This document shows positions 38,350 through 47,804 of a DNA stretch of 64,000 nt, piece after piece. The DNA comes from Niallia alba (GTDB lineage: Bacteria; Bacillota; Bacilli; Bacillales; Cytobacillaceae). Location of the stretch: assembly GCF_012933555.1 (NCBI RefSeq), contig NZ_JABBPK010000001.1, positions 4,876,001-4,940,000 of the forward strand, written 5' to 3'. The notes below the pieces were generated by a model that saw nothing but the letters and a program-made list of their open reading frames with translations, searched no databases and was not told the DNA's origin. The stretch's first letter is position 1. Every line of letters starts with the position of its first letter. The position numbers and the translations under genes are program-made.

Positions 38350-39299
38350 TTCTCCCGTCCCTTTCTACTAGTCTCCATATAAACCCAATCTAACTTTTTG
38401 ATTGAACCATTTTGAGCATAACAATTTTCTATTTCCCGGTAGGTTACTGTTTCTCGATTCTCATTCTTTCCCCAATCATTCCATCTATCTGGGTGAATAT
38501 GAGCACCTATTCTACATTGAGAAAAGGTTACATTCGCATAAGGTCTCCACGGCCGACCTAAATAGACATTTACTGTATCAGCCTCTGCGGTTAAATAGCA
38601 GTGAGAAAATAAAAAACCCCTTTTCCCGCTAGCGGTACTCGCTGCTGTTACATATCCTGGATGGTTTTTTGGACGCTTAAGAGATCTCAACTCACATTCT
38701 TCAAACTGTGCTTCTCCTCCGCCAAATATATAATCAACGGTTCCCTCGATATAACAATGAATAAAGGTTATTAGATTGTCTCGATATTCATTTCTTATTT
38801 CTGGTTTAGAGAAAGGAGTCCCATCTTTTTGAAGATCTGGCAATGGTCCGAGACAAATAGTATCCTGAAACCCTTTAAACGAACAATTTTTGAATTTCAC
38901 TTTATTGCCTTCATTATAGAGAGCCATTGCCTGCCCCACTGTTTCCCCAGGTCCAGCATTATTAACTATTTCCATATTCTCTACCCAAATATTTTCTGCA
39001 TTGATAAAAAGGGTCGCTGTTTGAAAGGTACCTATCTCACAGCCACTCTCATCCAATTGACGTGCATACTTGTTTCCAATAATCCGAACATTTCCTATAC
39101 CGATTAGTTTTCTATTTGATTGATAGAGACTGATATTTTCATCGTAATCTCCACTTAAAATGATGAATGTAACTGGACTTTCTATATTGGAACAATGAGC
39201 AATCCCATCTTGTATACGCTTAAAATCACAACTATTATTTTTTCCAATGACAAATTGAAATTGATTCTTCACAAATGCTTCTGTAAGAAAGTTTCCCAT
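38346..39299 (-). CDS. pectinesterase (CE8), cytoplasmic
   Basis: A 317-aa parallel beta-helix protein of the CE8 pectin methylesterase family, with motifs GFQDTI (oxyanion Gln and acid Asp), GTVDYIFGGGEA (nucleophilic Asp) and VYLGRPWRPYA (Arg and Trp). It demethylates galacturonate residues. No signal peptide is present, so it should act on imported oligosaccharides. The start is set at ATG 39299; an in-frame extension to 39356 lies wholly inside the upstream esterase gene. Even so it overlaps that gene by 31 bases, and its ribosome site (AAAGGAAA) is 13 bases away. Confidence 0.88.
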   Translation of the reverse strand: MGNFLTEAFVKNQFQFVIGKNNSCDFKRIQDGIAHCSNIESPVTFIILSGDYDENISLYQSNRKLIGIGNVRIIGNKYARQLDESGCEIGTFQTATLFINAENIWVENMEIVNNAGPGETVGQAMALYNEGNKVKFKNCSFKGFQDTICLGPLPDLQKDGTPFSKPEIRNEYRDNLITFIHCYIEGTVDYIFGGGEAQFEECELRSLKRPKNHPGYVTAASTASGKRGFLFSHCYLTAEADTVNVYLGRPWRPYANVTFSQCRIGAHIHPDRWNDWGKNENRETVTYREIENCYAQNGSIKKLDWVYMETSRKGREK

Positions 39300-40165
39300 T
39301 GTTTTCTCATTTCCTTTGTCTCTTGATGACCACCTGTTACAATCCGGCTGTTCCAATGATCCTCCGCATTATATTTTCTATACATTTTTACTAATTCCTC
39401 ATCCAATAGCATGGCCCCTTCAATCGGACACATGCGATCGTCTTTACCAACAAGACTCAACCGTGGCCTTGGGGCAATTAACGCTTGCACGGATAAAGTA
39501 GAGAAGCTTTTTAAAAAACCTGGCACGTAGTAATAAAATCCATGATGATCCAAGCCCCGCTTTTGCTTTAGTGTTTCTATATGCACTTGTGCAGCAATAT
39601 CAACTGTTACTCTTATCCGATTGTCTAGTGCAGCCAACCACCAGCTCATGAGGCCACCCATTGACATTCCAATTGCCGCAACTCGGTTCTTATCGACATC
39701 TGTTCGCTCCACAAGATAATCCAGGAAAGCAATATTATCAAAAATCCGCATGCCCCATAGTGTCCGACCCTCTAATAACATTTCTTTGACTAATTCACTT
39801 TCTGCTTTGCCTTTTCTTTCATTAAATCCCCACATATCAATGGAGCCAACAGCATATCCCAAATTCGTTATTGCCTCGACAAAAGGAGGGGATTGTAAGT
39901 AGCTGCTACTTACTAGCAGCTCTTCTTTTCCCTGATCAAAATTCCCTCCATGTGAATGATTAAAAATAACAATAGGAAGCGGATCGTCCTGTTTTAAAGG
40001 TTTGGCAAAATAAGCTGGAACGGATTCCTCTTCATTTAATTGCAGCAAGAGACTCTCTAAAATATAGTTATTTTTTGTTTCTTTTCTTATTAGTTGGACC
40101 GTCCTATTCTTTGCCTTTGGATAATCTCCTAATAACTCAATGAGCTTTTCTCGTCTCTCCTTCAC
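39269..40165 (-). CDS. alpha/beta hydrolase (dienelactone hydrolase / acetyl-esterase type)
   Basis: A 298-aa cytoplasmic hydrolase. The nucleophile elbow is AAIGMSMGGLMSWW, the oxyanion region is VIFNHSHGGNFDQGKEE, the acid Asp is in LSLVGKDDRMCP and the His in IVTGGHQETKEM. The start is GTG at 40165, two bases after the GH28 stop. By position it probably removes acetyl or methyl groups from pectic oligosaccharides. The acyl group cannot be read from sequence. Confidence 0.75.
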   Translation of the reverse strand: MKERREKLIELLGDYPKAKNRTVQLIRKETKNNYILESLLLQLNEEESVPAYFAKPLKQDDPLPIVIFNHSHGGNFDQGKEELLVSSSYLQSPPFVEAITNLGYAVGSIDMWGFNERKGKAESELVKEMLLEGRTLWGMRIFDNIAFLDYLVERTDVDKNRVAAIGMSMGGLMSWWLAALDNRIRVTVDIAAQVHIETLKQKRGLDHHGFYYYVPGFLKSFSTLSVQALIAPRPRLSLVGKDDRMCPIEGAMLLDEELVKMYRKYNAEDHWNSRIVTGGHQETKEMRKQWETFLQKHL

Positions 40166-40166
40166 T

Positions 40167-41498
40167 TTACGCCTTCACTTCCTTCAAAAGCGCTTCTTCC
40201 TTCTTTGTATTTTTGGACTTACAGTTGGTTAATTCGATATCATCACTATATTCGAGATAAAAGGCCGGACCTTCATGATTTTCGATCGTTACCCGATTAA
40301 ATAAAATATCCTTTGCAAAGCCAACATAAAAGCCTCGGTTACTCATATCCTCGATCCCTGCCATCATCGCCGGTTTCCCAGGAATCGCATTTTCTGCCAG
40401 CGAAATATCTATCTGGTTAAAAGTAAGTTCTGATACATATTGCTCTGCTAAGCCATAAATGAACCCAGCAGAGGCATGAACATTCCTTGCTGTAATGTTT
40501 GCAAAATGAATGCGTCTAAACATTGGTGTATCGACTGTTACTGGGTATGGATGTTTATCCCATACATATTTGTCCTTCCCTTTAGGACCACAGAAATAAT
40601 ATAGGTTTAAAATGAATGGACAGATAACACCTTCCATTACAATATTGTCTACACGGATGTCTTCGACTACACCTCCACGCCCTCGTCTTGACTTCAATCG
40701 AATGCCACGATCTGTATCTTGAAAGATACAATTGCTTATCGTTACATTTCGTATATCCCCACTCATTTCACTGCCAAGTACTACTCCCCCATGGCCATGA
40801 ACCATCGTACAATTCGTTATCGTTATATTTTCACAAGCTACACGCTCTGCCGTATCCTCTGTTCCTGCCTTAATCGCAATACAATCATCGCCTACATCAA
40901 TATGACAATTGCTGATTCTTACATTGGAACAGGATTCTGGATCGATGCCATCTGTATTTGGTGAATCTTTCGGATTATTGATGGTTAAATTATCGATAGT
41001 AATGTTATTACTGCAAATGGGGTTAATCGTCCAACTCGGAGAATTTATTAAGCTCACATCTTTAATCGAAATGTTTTCACATCCATCTAAACTTATTAAT
41101 TTTGGTCTCGGATAAAGCAGCTTTTCCCGCTCATTGCGAAAAATATGCCACCATCGTTCACCATTTCCATTGATTGTTCCAAAGCCAGTTATAGCAATAT
41201 TACAACTATTTTCCGCATATAAACACGAAGCATAGACCTCTCTAGCTACACCTTCCCATCTGGATGTAACAACGAAATAGTCCTCTTGCCGATCAGAGAA
41301 TTTCAATATTGCTCCTGCTGCTAAATGGATTTCAATATTATCCTTTAATAAAAGTGCCCCGGTCAGAAACTCACCTGGCGGAATGACAATTCTGCCTCCA
41401 CCATTTTTATATGCCTTATCTATCGCCTCTTGAATAGATTCTGTACATAAATCCCCATCATTCTTTGCACCGAATTCAGTGATGATATAGTCGCTCAT
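40167..41498 (-). CDS. GH28 polygalacturonase, cytoplasmic (probably exo-acting)
   Basis: A 443-aa parallel beta-helix GH28 enzyme. Catalytic aspartates are D183 (NTDGID), D204 and D205 (GDDCIAIK), with H236 (GHGG) and R267/K269 (RIxLK-type RGIRLKS). It hydrolyses alpha-1,4 galacturonan bonds by inversion. The lack of signal peptide and the insertion-rich C-terminus fit bacterial exo-polygalacturonases that digest imported oligogalacturonides. AAGGAG precedes the ATG. It is 12 bases after the GH105 gene. Confidence 0.92.
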   Translation of the reverse strand: MSDYIITEFGAKNDGDLCTESIQEAIDKAYKNGGGRIVIPPGEFLTGALLLKDNIEIHLAAGAILKFSDRQEDYFVVTSRWEGVAREVYASCLYAENSCNIAITGFGTINGNGERWWHIFRNEREKLLYPRPKLISLDGCENISIKDVSLINSPSWTINPICSNNITIDNLTINNPKDSPNTDGIDPESCSNVRISNCHIDVGDDCIAIKAGTEDTAERVACENITITNCTMVHGHGGVVLGSEMSGDIRNVTISNCIFQDTDRGIRLKSRRGRGGVVEDIRVDNIVMEGVICPFILNLYYFCGPKGKDKYVWDKHPYPVTVDTPMFRRIHFANITARNVHASAGFIYGLAEQYVSELTFNQIDISLAENAIPGKPAMMAGIEDMSNRGFYVGFAKDILFNRVTIENHEGPAFYLEYSDDIELTNCKSKNTKKEEALLKEVKA

Positions 41499-41510
41499 TT
41501 TATAATCTCC

Positions 41511-42632
41511 TTATTCGTTAATTACTTCCTCCACTTCCCCTAATGCTTGCAAAAATGCACCCAAGCCTTTTTGATCATTACAAACAATCGGCTCGCTAAT
41601 GTAATAGGCATAGGTCCCGTCTCGTTTGTCAGCTCCACCAAGTCCTGCTACCTGACAATTTTTATTCAAGTTTACCCAACCCTCTTTTGTCAGAAGAACA
41701 AATTCATCTAAAAGACCTTGATAGCCCTTCTTTAATGGACCAATCCATTCTTGTTTATCAAGAACTCCTAAGCGAATCCCCTTTGCTATTGCACAAACGT
41801 ACATACTGCTTGCAGATGCTTCTAAGTAGTTGCCTTTTTCGCCCTGCTTATCTACTACTTGATACCAGACTCCCTTTTCCTTATCTTGATAGTTTAGTAT
41901 TGTTTCTAATGTTTTCTTAAGAATCTTCTCTAGAAAGGAACGGTCTGGCGTATCCTCTGGAATAATTTCTAATGTATCTACTAATGCCAGCACATACCAG
42001 CCCATTGCTCTTCCCCAAAAATTCTCCGATAATCCTGTTTCTTTATTAGCCCAAGGCTGTACTTTCTTCTCGTCCCATGCATGATAAAGAAGTCCTGTCC
42101 TTTCATCTAATAAGTGTTGATAACTAGTTTTGAATTGATGCAGAATATCGTCAAGCCCCTCTCCATCTGCATATTCCATTTGATATTGTGCGTAAAATGG
42201 TGCTCCCATATATAAACCATCTAGCCAAATTTGATACGGATAGATTTGCTTATGCCAAAAGACACCTTCTGAAGTTCTTGGATGTTGCTCTAATTGTGAT
42301 TTCAATAAATCAGCTGCTTTTCGATACTTTTCCTCGCCTGTTTCTTTATATAATTGAAACAGTAGTTTTCCATTGTTAATATGGTCAATATTAAATTCCG
42401 ATACTTCATACTCTTTTATCGATCCATCTGGTTGAACAAAATAATCAATATTTTCTTTTATATACTGCAAATATTTCTCATTACCGGTTCGTATCCAGAG
42501 GTTTTCAAACCCTTTTAGAACGACTCCATAATCATAAGACCATTTTCCGTTATAACCTCTATCCTCATATAAATGTGGAAGTCTTTCCATAATGGAAAGA
42601 GCTGTTCTCTCTGACCAACTTATTTCTGTCAT
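41511..42632 (-). CDS. GH105 unsaturated galacturonyl/rhamnogalacturonyl hydrolase (YteR/YesR-like)
   Basis: A 373-aa (alpha/alpha)6 barrel. D138 in WLDGLYMGAPF and D83 in NIDHINNG line up with the two catalytic Asp residues of B. subtilis YteR (D143, D88). It removes 4,5-unsaturated galacturonate from the non-reducing end of pectin-lyase products, so an unlinked lyase must make its substrate. No signal peptide. GGGAG precedes the ATG by 9 bases. It is the first gene of the minus-strand enzyme operon. Confidence 0.92.
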   Translation of the reverse strand: MTEISWSERTALSIMERLPHLYEDRGYNGKWSYDYGVVLKGFENLWIRTGNEKYLQYIKENIDYFVQPDGSIKEYEVSEFNIDHINNGKLLFQLYKETGEEKYRKAADLLKSQLEQHPRTSEGVFWHKQIYPYQIWLDGLYMGAPFYAQYQMEYADGEGLDDILHQFKTSYQHLLDERTGLLYHAWDEKKVQPWANKETGLSENFWGRAMGWYVLALVDTLEIIPEDTPDRSFLEKILKKTLETILNYQDKEKGVWYQVVDKQGEKGNYLEASASSMYVCAIAKGIRLGVLDKQEWIGPLKKGYQGLLDEFVLLTKEGWVNLNKNCQVAGLGGADKRDGTYAYYISEPIVCNDQKGLGAFLQALGEVEEVINE

Positions 42633-42657
42633 TCTTATATTCTCCCATCTTATCTAG

Positions 42658-42710
42658 ATTTTTCCCCACTCTTAACGGGTAGTAAGAACCCCAGCTCAAG
42701 CGAGGGCACT
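42658..42710 (-). repeat. structured interspersed repeat, partial inverted copy (family D)
   Basis: On the minus strand CTTGAGCTGGGGTTCTTACT, then ACCCGTTAAGAGTGGGG, correspond to the 3' end of the family D repeats at 7582 and 44637. The 5' two-thirds is missing. It sits 26 bases upstream of the GH105 start codon, so it could affect that gene's leader. Confidence 0.65.
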
Positions 42711-42775
42711 GAAAAACTGGCTAGTTAATGATGATGGGCAATAGCCACTTTTTAAACATAAGATGATGGATTTGT

Positions 42776-42960
42776 TTTCCGAGGCTCGTCGCTACATTCC
42801 TGCGGGGTCTCGGACTTTCTCGCAGCTCCCATAGGAGTCGAGCGGACGCCTCTCCAAACCAACCTTATTTTCACTTTCCAATATGCTTGCTCTTCATTTC
42901 GCACGAAAAAAAGACTTTTTCAGTGGCCTCAGCTCAAGCTGCGAAGGGTCTTTCCACTAC
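42776..42960. repeat. GC-rich palindromic repeat modules
   Basis: CGAGGCTCGTCGCTACATTCC, read with CTCGCAGCTCCCATAGGAGTCG, forms imperfect inverted repeats like those at 22800-22933. A further module (GCTCAAGCTGCGAAGGGTC) follows near 42930. Together with the family D part-copy they fill the 486-bp gap between the GH105 gene and the binding-protein gene. Confidence 0.5.
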
Positions 42961-43045
42961 TTCCCCGCTAGAGTTAAGTGTCTTACGCTCCATTCCAGTC
43001 TTGTTTGAAATATTGATTATAAGCAACAACAACCTAAATTTTTTC

Positions 43046-43085
43046 AAGGTGAGCGTCTAGCCGAAATCTGCTTTTCTCTCACCTT
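43046..43085. terminator. hairpin downstream of the pectic binding-protein gene
   Basis: AAGGTGAG pairs with CTCACCTT around a 24-base loop. A T-run is present on the plus side, and the minus side continues GAAAAAATTT, so efficiency in the gene's own direction is doubtful. Confidence 0.4.
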
Positions 43086-43118
43086 TTTTTGTCAAAGTAT
43101 GCTCTAATTATTTTTGGC

Positions 43119-44615
43119 TTATTTCGTTTGTTCGTATGCTGCTTTATACTCCTCTTTAATTGTATTTCCGCCAGAATCGCTCCAAGTTTTTACTGCCTTT
43201 TTAAATCCATCTAAATCAATTTCGCCTAATATATACTGATAAGTAGCATCTGTAATGATCTTTTGTAATTCAGAACCTTGTGATGTATTTGTTGGAGATT
43301 CTAAAGAATAAGCAGGATTTAACACTGCATAATTAGCATTGTCTGCAATCATCTCATCTGCTAATGCTTTAATAGGATTGGGATCCTTTAATCCATAGCC
43401 TGATTCTTTTGGTCTAGATGCCGCGAATGGCTGCACTTCTTGTGTCCATAAGTCCTGATTGATAATTTCATATGCACCATCATCTGTTAACTTATAATGA
43501 ACATCTTCCATTCCGTATGTCATTAACGTGTATACTTCTGAATCTAATAGATCATTTACAAATTTAAGAATTCTCTTTAATTCCGCTTCATCCTTTACTT
43601 CTGAACGAGGGAATGCCAATAATCCACCAATTCCGTTATTCGCTGCCCAAATCGCACGCTCAGGTTGGGAATCAGAAACCATATCATTCACTAATGCTAA
43701 TTCCATATTATCTTGGATACCCGTAGCCATTGTTTGCAGGTTTTTAGCGTCGAAAAGTGCTCCAATATAAATCCCTGCTTTTCCTTGTGCAAAGCTTTGT
43801 TGTTGGTCCGTTTTTGCTGTAACAGCGAAGTCCTTATTTATCCAACCATTTTTATAAAGCTCCTTCATATAATCCATGGTTTTGACATATCCATCTGATT
43901 CAAACTCTGGAATAAAGTCTCCATTTTCATCCATTCCCCATATATTAGGAGTGCCATAATAAGAACTTAATGTTTTAAATGCTCCATATATTAAATCGTT
44001 ACGATCAACAAACCCAGTCGTATCGTTTTTGCCATTACCGTCTGGGTCATTTTCTGTAAACGCTTTCGAAACTTCCATTAATTCATCAACTGTCTTAGGA
44101 ACATCAAGTCCTAAATTATCAAGCCAATCTTTACGCAAAACAACACCATTACGAGCTAAATCTTTCTGAAATGGAATGCCATAAAGCTTCCCTTCAATAG
44201 AAGCAGAAACACGCACATCCTCCGAGATTTCTTTTAGATTAGGGAATTCATCTAAATAGTCTTCTACATTCCAAAACATCCCTGACTTTAGCGCATTGCG
44301 GACAGATGAGTTTTCAAGAATTGTTAATGTAACAATATCTGCTAATGAATCCGAAGCTAATGCCGTATTAATCCGCTCTTCTTTTGAAGCATCTGGTATC
44401 CAAGAAAATTTAATTTCTGTATTTGTTTTCTCTTCCATTTTATCTAAGACCGTATCAGTTGGCGGGGAAGCTGTATGTAAAATATTCAGCCAAGTAATTT
44501 CAGCCTTACTATTTTCATCATACGTGCCAGATGATTGCTCTTTTCCACCACTACACCCTGCCAAAAACAGCACACTCGCAAAACTAACACTAGCTAACTT
44601 TAATAGTTTTTTCAT
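43119..44615 (-). CDS. extracellular solute-binding lipoprotein for pectic oligosaccharides (LplA/YtcQ-like)
   Basis: A 498-aa lipoprotein; signal ends LFLAGC (Cys 21). The large two-lobed binding domain has ITWLNILHTASPPTD, EVSKAFTENDPDGNGKNDTT (a Ca-like DxDGNG loop) and YGIPFQKDLARNGVVLRKDW, characteristic of the ~500-aa LplA/YtcQ/YesO class that serves CUT1 importers of uronate-containing oligosaccharides. The operon partners are a permease and a DUF624 protein upstream. AAAGGAG precedes the ATG. The ATPase would be a shared MsmX-type protein encoded elsewhere. Confidence 0.88.
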   Translation of the reverse strand: MKKLLKLASVSFASVLFLAGCSGGKEQSSGTYDENSKAEITWLNILHTASPPTDTVLDKMEEKTNTEIKFSWIPDASKEERINTALASDSLADIVTLTILENSSVRNALKSGMFWNVEDYLDEFPNLKEISEDVRVSASIEGKLYGIPFQKDLARNGVVLRKDWLDNLGLDVPKTVDELMEVSKAFTENDPDGNGKNDTTGFVDRNDLIYGAFKTLSSYYGTPNIWGMDENGDFIPEFESDGYVKTMDYMKELYKNGWINKDFAVTAKTDQQQSFAQGKAGIYIGALFDAKNLQTMATGIQDNMELALVNDMVSDSQPERAIWAANNGIGGLLAFPRSEVKDEAELKRILKFVNDLLDSEVYTLMTYGMEDVHYKLTDDGAYEIINQDLWTQEVQPFAASRPKESGYGLKDPNPIKALADEMIADNANYAVLNPAYSLESPTNTSQGSELQKIITDATYQYILGEIDLDGFKKAVKTWSDSGGNTIKEEYKAAYEQTK

Positions 44616-44636
44616 TTGTACTCTCCTTTGTAATTT

Positions 44637-44797
44637 GATAAAGTGAGATTTCTATCAGTGGGGGTTTTCCGTTATCCCTCACGGATGGTTAGTTGAACCA
44701 TCTAGACCTTTACGAACAGTTGATCTCCCGCCTATCTTTCTCGAATCCTCATAAGTTTACGTCCAGAGTCTTACTGTCCGTTAAGAGTGGGATAAAT
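44637..44797 (+). repeat. structured interspersed repeat, copy 2 (family D)
   Basis: This 161-bp copy parallels 7582-7744: GATAAAGTGA start, ATCAGTGGGGG, TAGTTGAACCA, ACAGTTGATCTCCC, GAGTCTTACTGTCCG and TTAAGAGTGGGATAAA end. It lies between the DUF624 and binding-protein genes in the opposite sense to them, and its 3' end encodes the last residues and stop of the DUF624 protein. Confidence 0.78.
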
Positions 44798-45418
44798 AGT
44801 TTTATCTTCTACTTCTTCTATATTTTGTAATTCTATTCTCGTAAACACTTGATTTGCTGTCCAAGTAATCACATAGAATAGAAAACTAATACCGAAGAAA
44901 GTGAGAATCCCAGGAAAAAACGTTATTGCTGTCCAATAAGTGGCACCAATTACGACAAACAATAATAGTGAGTATTGTAAACAGGAAAATCCAAAAATAA
45001 AAGACATTTTTATTCGAAAGAATATTCCTTTCCAGTTATAATGAGCCATTAGTGGATAGATAAAAATAGCTGAAAGGAAAAAAAGAAAGCATATGATAAT
45101 CAGGCAGACTTTTAGATACCAGTTAGTAACATAGAGTAAATCGATCACCAACACATAACCAATCAATACATAAATCCAGCTTGTAATCATTGATTCCTTG
45201 AAAGACTCTTTATAATACTTCCAATAGGAAGAAAAAATAGGGATATTCGTATTTCCTCTCATCCATTGTCTCAGGATACTAACTAGTGCATAGGTTGCTG
45301 GTCCGGCACCAAAGAGTCCCACCCCTAATAAAGTAAAGAGCCACCAGAGGAAATTCACATACACCAGATTTAATATCGTTGTAAAAATGCAATTTATTTT
45401 TTCCACCGATTTTAACAT
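44771..45418 (-). CDS. DUF624 membrane protein (YesV/YteU-like)
   Basis: A 215-aa protein with five membrane segments starting VNFLWWLFTLLGVGLFGAGP, the hallmark of DUF624 proteins that accompany pectic-oligosaccharide ABC importers (YesV, YteU); function unknown. The start at 45418 has GGGGAG with 4-base spacing; the in-frame TTG at 45436 lacks one. The last nine residues (TIYPTLNGQ) and the TAA stop come from a family D repeat, so the native C-terminus may have been replaced on insertion. Confidence 0.85.
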   Translation of the reverse strand: MLKSVEKINCIFTTILNLVYVNFLWWLFTLLGVGLFGAGPATYALVSILRQWMRGNTNIPIFSSYWKYYKESFKESMITSWIYVLIGYVLVIDLLYVTNWYLKVCLIIICFLFFLSAIFIYPLMAHYNWKGIFFRIKMSFIFGFSCLQYSLLLFVVIGATYWTAITFFPGILTFFGISFLFYVITWTANQVFTRIELQNIEEVEDKTIYPTLNGQ

Positions 45419-45442
45419 CGAACTCCCCGCTTTCAACTAACC

Positions 45443-46420
45443 TTAATAAACACCATCCTCACCAAACCTTTTGGCAAGCTTATTCGCAAGCATCACTAAA
45501 ACCAAGCCTACTAAGCCCTTAAATAAACCAACAGCTGTACTAAAGCTCAATTGTCCGTTCTTCAAACCAGCCGTATAAATATACGTATCAAAAATCTCCG
45601 CAACACTTCTATTTAATGAATTCAGTAATAGGTACATGTGTTCAAATCCTAAATCTAACGTGCTGCCTATTTTTAAGATTAATAATGTAATAATTACTGG
45701 TCGTATTGCCGGTAATGTTACATGCCATGTTTTTCGCAGTCTTCCTGCTCCATCCATCTCTGCCGCTTCATATAGTTGCGTATCTACAGCGGTAATAGCA
45801 GCAATATAAATGATCGTAGACCACCCTAGTTCTTTCCATATCACTTGTGCAATATAAACTGTTCTCGTCCAATCAGGTGATGTTAGGAAGCTAACTTTAT
45901 TAAAGCCCACTGCCGCCAACATTTCATTAATTAATCCACCATCGACATTTAAAAATACATATGTAATGGAAACAATAATTACCCAGGACATAAAATGGGG
46001 GATATAAATTAACGTTTGGATACTAGATTTAAAATATTTGTTTTTGACTTCATTTAACATAAGCGCTAAGATGATCGGCATGGGGAAAAAAATGAAAATA
46101 TTTAAAGTAAATAAGATAAGTGTATTACTTAGAAGCATGAAAAAGGTCGGTTCTGTAAATAAGCGAATAAAATGCTTCATCCCTACCCATGGGCTGCCCA
46201 TAATTCCTAAGAACGGTTGATAATCTTGAAAAGCAATGATCAACCCGCCCATTGGTAAATACTTAAAAATAATAAAATAGAGAAAGCCAGGGAAAATCAT
46301 TAAATAAAGAAGTTTGTTCTTTTTCACATTAGCCCAAGTTTTTTGTCTTCTGACTTTTTTTTGCTGCTTCATATTTAACTCTGATAATGTTTGATCATTA
46401 GGCTTAATGACACTTTCCAT
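45443..46420 (-). CDS. ABC transporter permease for pectic oligosaccharides (LplB/YteP-like)
   Basis: A 325-aa CUT1 permease with six membrane segments. The phrases FPGFLYFIIFKYLPMGGLII and AFQDYQPFLG are typical of LplB/YteP/YtcP-type proteins, and the EAA loop is YEAAEMDGAGRLRKTWHVTL. ATG 46420 is chosen because GAGGGGG lies 6 bases before it. It is first in an operon with the DUF624 and binding-protein genes. Its partner permease is divergent, 391 bases away. Confidence 0.9.
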   Translation of the reverse strand: MESVIKPNDQTLSELNMKQQKKVRRQKTWANVKKNKLLYLMIFPGFLYFIIFKYLPMGGLIIAFQDYQPFLGIMGSPWVGMKHFIRLFTEPTFFMLLSNTLILFTLNIFIFFPMPIILALMLNEVKNKYFKSSIQTLIYIPHFMSWVIIVSITYVFLNVDGGLINEMLAAVGFNKVSFLTSPDWTRTVYIAQVIWKELGWSTIIYIAAITAVDTQLYEAAEMDGAGRLRKTWHVTLPAIRPVIITLLILKIGSTLDLGFEHMYLLLNSLNRSVAEIFDTYIYTAGLKNGQLSFSTAVGLFKGLVGLVLVMLANKLAKRFGEDGVY

Positions 46421-46503
46421 TTTGTACCCCCTCACTTTATGATGTGATGCTAATTCTTACCTTAGCATATTGAAAAAGTAGAATTACGTATATAATCATT
46501 ATT

Positions 46504-46517
46504 TGATAACGCTTACA
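46504..46517 (-). promoter_or_regulatory. cre box between the divergent permease genes
   Basis: TGTAAGCGTTATCA on the minus strand fits TGWAARCGYTWNCW at every position. CcpA repression of the pectin importer is inferred. Confidence 0.7.
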
Positions 46518-46618
46518 TCTCTTGTTATATCACTGGTCTCCTGCACTCAATCCAATGTAATGATTACTACTTTGCCCACATGATTATCTGGTTCTCTAAT
46601 ATGATAAACCACTCATTT

Positions 46619-46632
46619 GGTAAGCGTTTTCT
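46619..46632 (+). promoter_or_regulatory. second cre-like box
   Basis: GGTAAGCGTTTTCT differs from the cre pattern only at the first base. It lies 180 bases before the plus-strand permease. The 391-bp intergenic region otherwise shows AT-rich sequence without a clear promoter pair. Confidence 0.5.
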
Positions 46633-46811
46633 TTTTCTTAAATACTGATTATATACGGAATTAGCTTCTCCTGATAAAGTAGCTTTATAGAAAGAGGATA
46701 GGTTATTTCTTTAAAAGCTTGTGGTTAGCTTTACTTCTAAATACGCAGCAATTAAAACATTATTAGTTGTTGTGGAACAACTAGCTAGACAAAATATGAA
46801 GGAGGATCTAT

Positions 46812-47699
46812 ATGGAAAAAACGTATAAGAATAAGAAAATAACAAAAGGAGGACGGGCCTTTTCCATTATTAATGGAACAATTCTACTTATTATCGCCTT
46901 CATTTGTTTTTTACCTTTTGTAAATGTTATAGCTAGTTCCTTCGCTTCTACACAAGAAGTAGTGGCTAAACGATTTATCTTGATTCCTGAAACTTTTTCA
47001 TTAGATGCATACCGTTATATCCTATCTACTCCGACACTCTTTAAATCTTTAGCTGTTTCGATTGGCGTCACCGGAATTGGTACACTAGTGAGTATGATTC
47101 TGACGTCTCTCATGGCTTATGGCTTGTCTCGTAAATATCTTCATGGCAGGGGCTTTCTTAACTTTCTTGTTGTTTTCTCTATGTTATTTAGCGGAGGGAT
47201 GATTCCGACATTCTTAGTAGTGAAGGCCTTTGGATTAATCGATTCTTATTGGTCATTAATTTTGCCTGTAGCTATCAACGCATTTAACTTAATTATTATG
47301 AGAAACTTTTTCCAAGCACTACCTGATAGTTTAGAAGAATCGGCTAAAATGGATGGTTGTACGGATTTAGGTGTTTTTTGGAAAATAATGTTGCCATTAG
47401 CATTACCATCTATTGCAACAATTTCTTTATTTTACGCTGTTACTTACTGGAATACTTATATGACTGCTATCCTTTATATTAATGATTCTACAAAATGGCC
47501 TATTCAAGTTTTATTGCGTCAAATTGTTATTGTTTCGAGTGGCATGCAAGCAGAAGGCTCATCTGTTGATGTAATTCCTCCTGCACAAACGATTAAGATG
47601 GCTGTAATTGTTATTGCTACAGTTCCTATGCTTATTGCTTACCCATTTGTTCAAAAGTATTTCGTAAAAGGAGCATTGGTTGGTTCTGTGAAAGGATAA
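46812..47699 (+). CDS. ABC transporter permease for pectic oligosaccharides (LplC/YesQ-like)
   Basis: A 295-aa CUT1 permease of the LplC/YesQ/YtcP class with six membrane segments. EAA loop LEESAKMDGCTDLGVFWKIM; PLALPSIATISLFYAVTYWN and the ending PFVQKYFVKGALVGSVKG are class signatures. GGAGG precedes the ATG by 7 bases. It is monocistronic and transcribed away from the rest of the transporter, whereas this gene is normally in the same operon as its partner. Confidence 0.92.
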   Translation: MEKTYKNKKITKGGRAFSIINGTILLIIAFICFLPFVNVIASSFASTQEVVAKRFILIPETFSLDAYRYILSTPTLFKSLAVSIGVTGIGTLVSMILTSLMAYGLSRKYLHGRGFLNFLVVFSMLFSGGMIPTFLVVKAFGLIDSYWSLILPVAINAFNLIIMRNFFQALPDSLEESAKMDGCTDLGVFWKIMLPLALPSIATISLFYAVTYWNTYMTAILYINDSTKWPIQVLLRQIVIVSSGMQAEGSSVDVIPPAQTIKMAVIVIATVPMLIAYPFVQKYFVKGALVGSVKG

Positions 47700-47756
47700 A
47701 AGTTAGTTATTCCTTCCCTATTAACATAAAAATTATCGGTGTTAACCCACAATATG

Positions 47757-47803
47757 AAAAAGCGTGCAAGTATAGGATGTCTTCTATCTTACACGCTTTT
47801 TTT
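47757..47803. terminator. bidirectional terminator
   Basis: AAAAAGCGTG pairs with CACGCTTTTTT between the convergent permease and AraC-type regulator genes; further pairing of AAG with CTT extends the stem. Confidence 0.85.
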
Positions 47804-47804
47804 G

